Assembly (NCBI GenBank): GCA_949294425.1
Contig: CASFHJ010000245.1
Location: 1 to 7,866 of the forward strand
Length of the DNA stretch: 7,866 nucleotides
Direction: 5' to 3'
DNA from: an uncultured Campylobacter sp.
GTDB lineage: Bacteria > Campylobacterota > Campylobacteria > Campylobacterales > Campylobacteraceae
In this document: positions 6,812 through 7,866 of the stretch, one piece after another
How positions within the stretch are numbered: position 1 is the first letter of the stretch
How the letters are laid out: each line of letters begins with the position of its first letter
The notes under the pieces: generated by a model
Told to the model about the DNA's origin: nothing
What the model saw: only the letters and a program-made list of their open reading frames with translations
Databases searched by the model: none
Translations under genes and position numbers: made by a program

Positions 6812-7118
6812 TCTATTTTTATTTTTAATATCTGCCTTAAATGCAGATATTAAAAGCTTTTTGGCTTTAAAAACACAAGATAGCTTTGAGATTAAAAATC
6901 CTTTTTTTGATTATGTTTTAGATGAGAGTTTAAGCGTTGATATTATTTTAAACGATAGGGTTAGGATAAAAAATAAATGGTATAGCATAGGAGAGTATAT
7001 AAATTCAAGCCCCCTAAAGATCGTTGACATAAATGGTTCTAGCGTATTTTTACAAAAAGATGATGAAATTTTAGAGCTAAAGGCCGAAAGGAAGTCTCAT
7101 AAAATTCTTATTAAGTAG
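6780..7118 (+). CDS. ctsX: Small exported protein, CtsX-like transformation factor
   Basis: Short protein of 112 residues with a basic N-terminus and one hydrophobic segment (ISLFLFLISALNA, about 10-22), which may be a signal peptide or a membrane anchor. The rest is hydrophilic and probably periplasmic. Residues 59-103 (from RVRIKNKWYSIGEYI to a VFLQKDDEILEL strand) look like the small beta domain of MshK/PilP/GspC-type secretion proteins. The name rests on position: nifJ, then a short protein, then a secretin is the order I recall for C. jejuni Cj1476c, Cj1475c (ctsX) and Cj1474c (ctsD), where ctsX is needed for natural transformation. The ATG at 6780 lies within nifJ with no clear ribosome-binding site. 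AAAAAGG at 6783-6789 lies eight bases before an in-frame ATC at 6798, which would give a neater signal peptide. Confidence 0.72.
   Translation: MKKVKDIKKISLFLFLISALNADIKSFLALKTQDSFEIKNPFFDYVLDESLSVDIILNDRVRIKNKWYSIGEYINSSPLKIVDINGSSVFLQKDDEILELKAERKSHKILIK
7087..7094 (+). promoter_or_regulatory. Ribosome-binding site for the secretin gene
   Basis: AAAGGAAG lies within the 3' end of the ctsX-like gene. Six bases (7093-7098) separate AAAGGA from the in-frame ATA at 7099, the same spacing as AAGGA to the purM ATG. It marks 7099 as the secretin start although the codon is not ATG. Confidence 0.6.
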
Positions 7119-7866
7119 TTTTTTATCCTTATTTTTTTGCTTAAGCTTACATGCAAAATGCGCTGAAAAGCTTTTTGATATTGTCTTACTCGAAGAAATA
7201 AGCACTAAAGAAATTTTAGAGAATTTTTCCCAGCTTTGTTATTTTAGTATAGTATTAAAAGATGAACTTGCTAAAGAAAGGTTAAATTCCTTACAAAGAC
7301 ATATAAACGCACAGCAAATAAGCTTAGACGAGCTTTTTAAGCTTCTTATAAGAGAGCAAAATTTGCACTATGATTTTGATGGCAAAATTTTAAGGATAGC
7401 TGGTATAAAAACAAAGAGTTTTAAGTTAAATTATATAAGCTCTATTAGAGAGGGACAAAGCATAACAAAGGCTTCGGTTGATTCTAAATCTATACAAAGT
7501 GATTATGTAAGTATGGACTCAAATTTAGATGATAATATGATAAAAAGCTCTGAAAAATTTGACTTCTGGCAGACTATGGAAAAAGAAATATCAGCCATTC
7601 TTAATAGTGAAAATGAAAAGGCAAATGCACCTATTATAAATCAAAATGCAGGGCTTATAACCGTAAGCGGCAGTGCAAACCAGCTTCAAAGAGTGCAAGA
7701 ATACGTTACATCTTTGCAAGATAGACTAAAAAAGCAAGTCATCATAGATGTAAATATCATAGCAGTTACTCTTGATGAAAGCAGTTCAAGCGGGATTAAT
7801 TGGCAAAATTTTTCCCTTTCTTTTGACTCAAACCCAAGCTCACTTAATTACACAAGCACGGCAGGT
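7099..7866 (+). CDS. ctsD: Secretin of the DNA-uptake system (CtsD-like), 3' end outside window
   Basis: Outer-membrane secretin, MshL/PulD/PilQ family; in Campylobacter such a protein is required for natural transformation. The first 256 codons are visible and uninterrupted. Residues 1-19 form a clear signal peptide (KFLLSSFLSLFFCLSLHA, cleavage likely after Ala19). An STN-like domain spans about 45-112 (ending TKSFKLNYI). A linker follows, then DFWQTMEKEISAIL (155-168), a secretin N-domain strand set (APIINQNAGLITVSGSANQL, 177-196) and the start of the secretin core, KKQVIIDVNIIAVTLDESS to SGINW (211-235). The pore-forming beta domain is beyond the window. The frame is closed by TAA at 7078-7080 and has no ATG, GTG or TTG before TTG 7363 and ATG 7513, both inside the mature domains. 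I therefore place the start at ATA 7099, overlapping the previous gene by 20 bases. Function is family-based; the start is inferred. Confidence 0.85.
   Translation, partial: MKFLLSSFLSLFFCLSLHAKCAEKLFDIVLLEEISTKEILENFSQLCYFSIVLKDELAKERLNSLQRHINAQQISLDELFKLLIREQNLHYDFDGKILRIAGIKTKSFKLNYISSIREGQSITKASVDSKSIQSDYVSMDSNLDDNMIKSSEKFDFWQTMEKEISAILNSENEKANAPIINQNAGLITVSGSANQLQRVQEYVTSLQDRLKKQVIIDVNIIAVTLDESSSSGINWQNFSLSFDSNPSSLNYTSTAG

Noticed and set aside
7090..7118. Programmed frameshift fusing ctsX to the secretin
   Set aside because: It would need a +1 shift and I see no convincing slippery site before TAG 7116. It would also put a signal peptide in mid-protein, whereas a ribosome-binding site at 7087-7094 argues for separate initiation.
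7363..7515. TTG 7363 or ATG 7513 as the secretin start
   Set aside because: Both cut off the signal peptide and all or part of the STN domain, which an outer-membrane secretin needs.
1..7866. CRISPR arrays, insertion sequences, tRNA/rRNA genes, phage genes
   Set aside because: No regularly spaced repeats, transposase-like protein, terminal inverted repeats or cloverleaf sequences were seen; base composition looks even throughout.

Overview
The window is AT-rich and tightly packed, and it looks like chromosome of a Campylobacter-type epsilonproteobacterium. Three things support this. The proteins are Lys/Ile/Leu/Phe-rich, and start sites carry AAGGA-type ribosome-binding sites. The readable promoter is an extended -10 (TGnTACAAT) behind a T-run with no obvious -35. 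Both gene blocks match ones I recall from Campylobacter jejuni: coaE-dapF-periplasmic protein divergent from purM, and pyruvate:flavodoxin oxidoreductase followed by the cts natural-transformation genes. Genus is inferred from memory of gene order and family motifs, not from a search; I do not name a species.

Left block, minus strand (about 9-2055): coaE (last step of CoA synthesis), dapF (meso-diaminopimelate for lysine and peptidoglycan) and a Bax-like exported glucosaminidase. Each gene overlaps the next, and the set ends in a weak AT-rich hairpin over the last stop codon. It reads as one operon, with two of the three genes tied to cell-wall metabolism. The 57-bp gap at 2056-2112 separates coaE from divergent purM and contains a 13-bp palindrome that reads as an extended -10 on both strands.

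Middle (2113-3232): purM (purine synthesis), then a 133-bp gap with a good intrinsic terminator whose arms can also pair with an upstream repeat, an attenuator-like layout just ahead of nifJ.

Right block, plus strand (3233-7866): nifJ, a complete single-chain pyruvate:flavodoxin/ferredoxin oxidoreductase with all expected cofactor ligands. It overlaps a short exported protein (ctsX-like), which overlaps the 5' two-thirds or so of a secretin (ctsD-like) cut by the window edge. The last two belong to the type II secretion/type IV pilus-like DNA-uptake machine.

The most notable observation is that the secretin has no ATG, GTG or TTG at its N-terminus. A stop codon lies just upstream, a textbook signal peptide follows, and the only fitting initiator is an ATA placed six bases after an AAAGGA ribosome-binding site. 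Simple gene calling would miss this gene or cut off its signal peptide. I see no mobile element, CRISPR array, tRNA or rRNA, and no gene-free stretch over 300 bases. I found no clearly new multi-gene system; the novelty candidates are start-codon use and leader structures.
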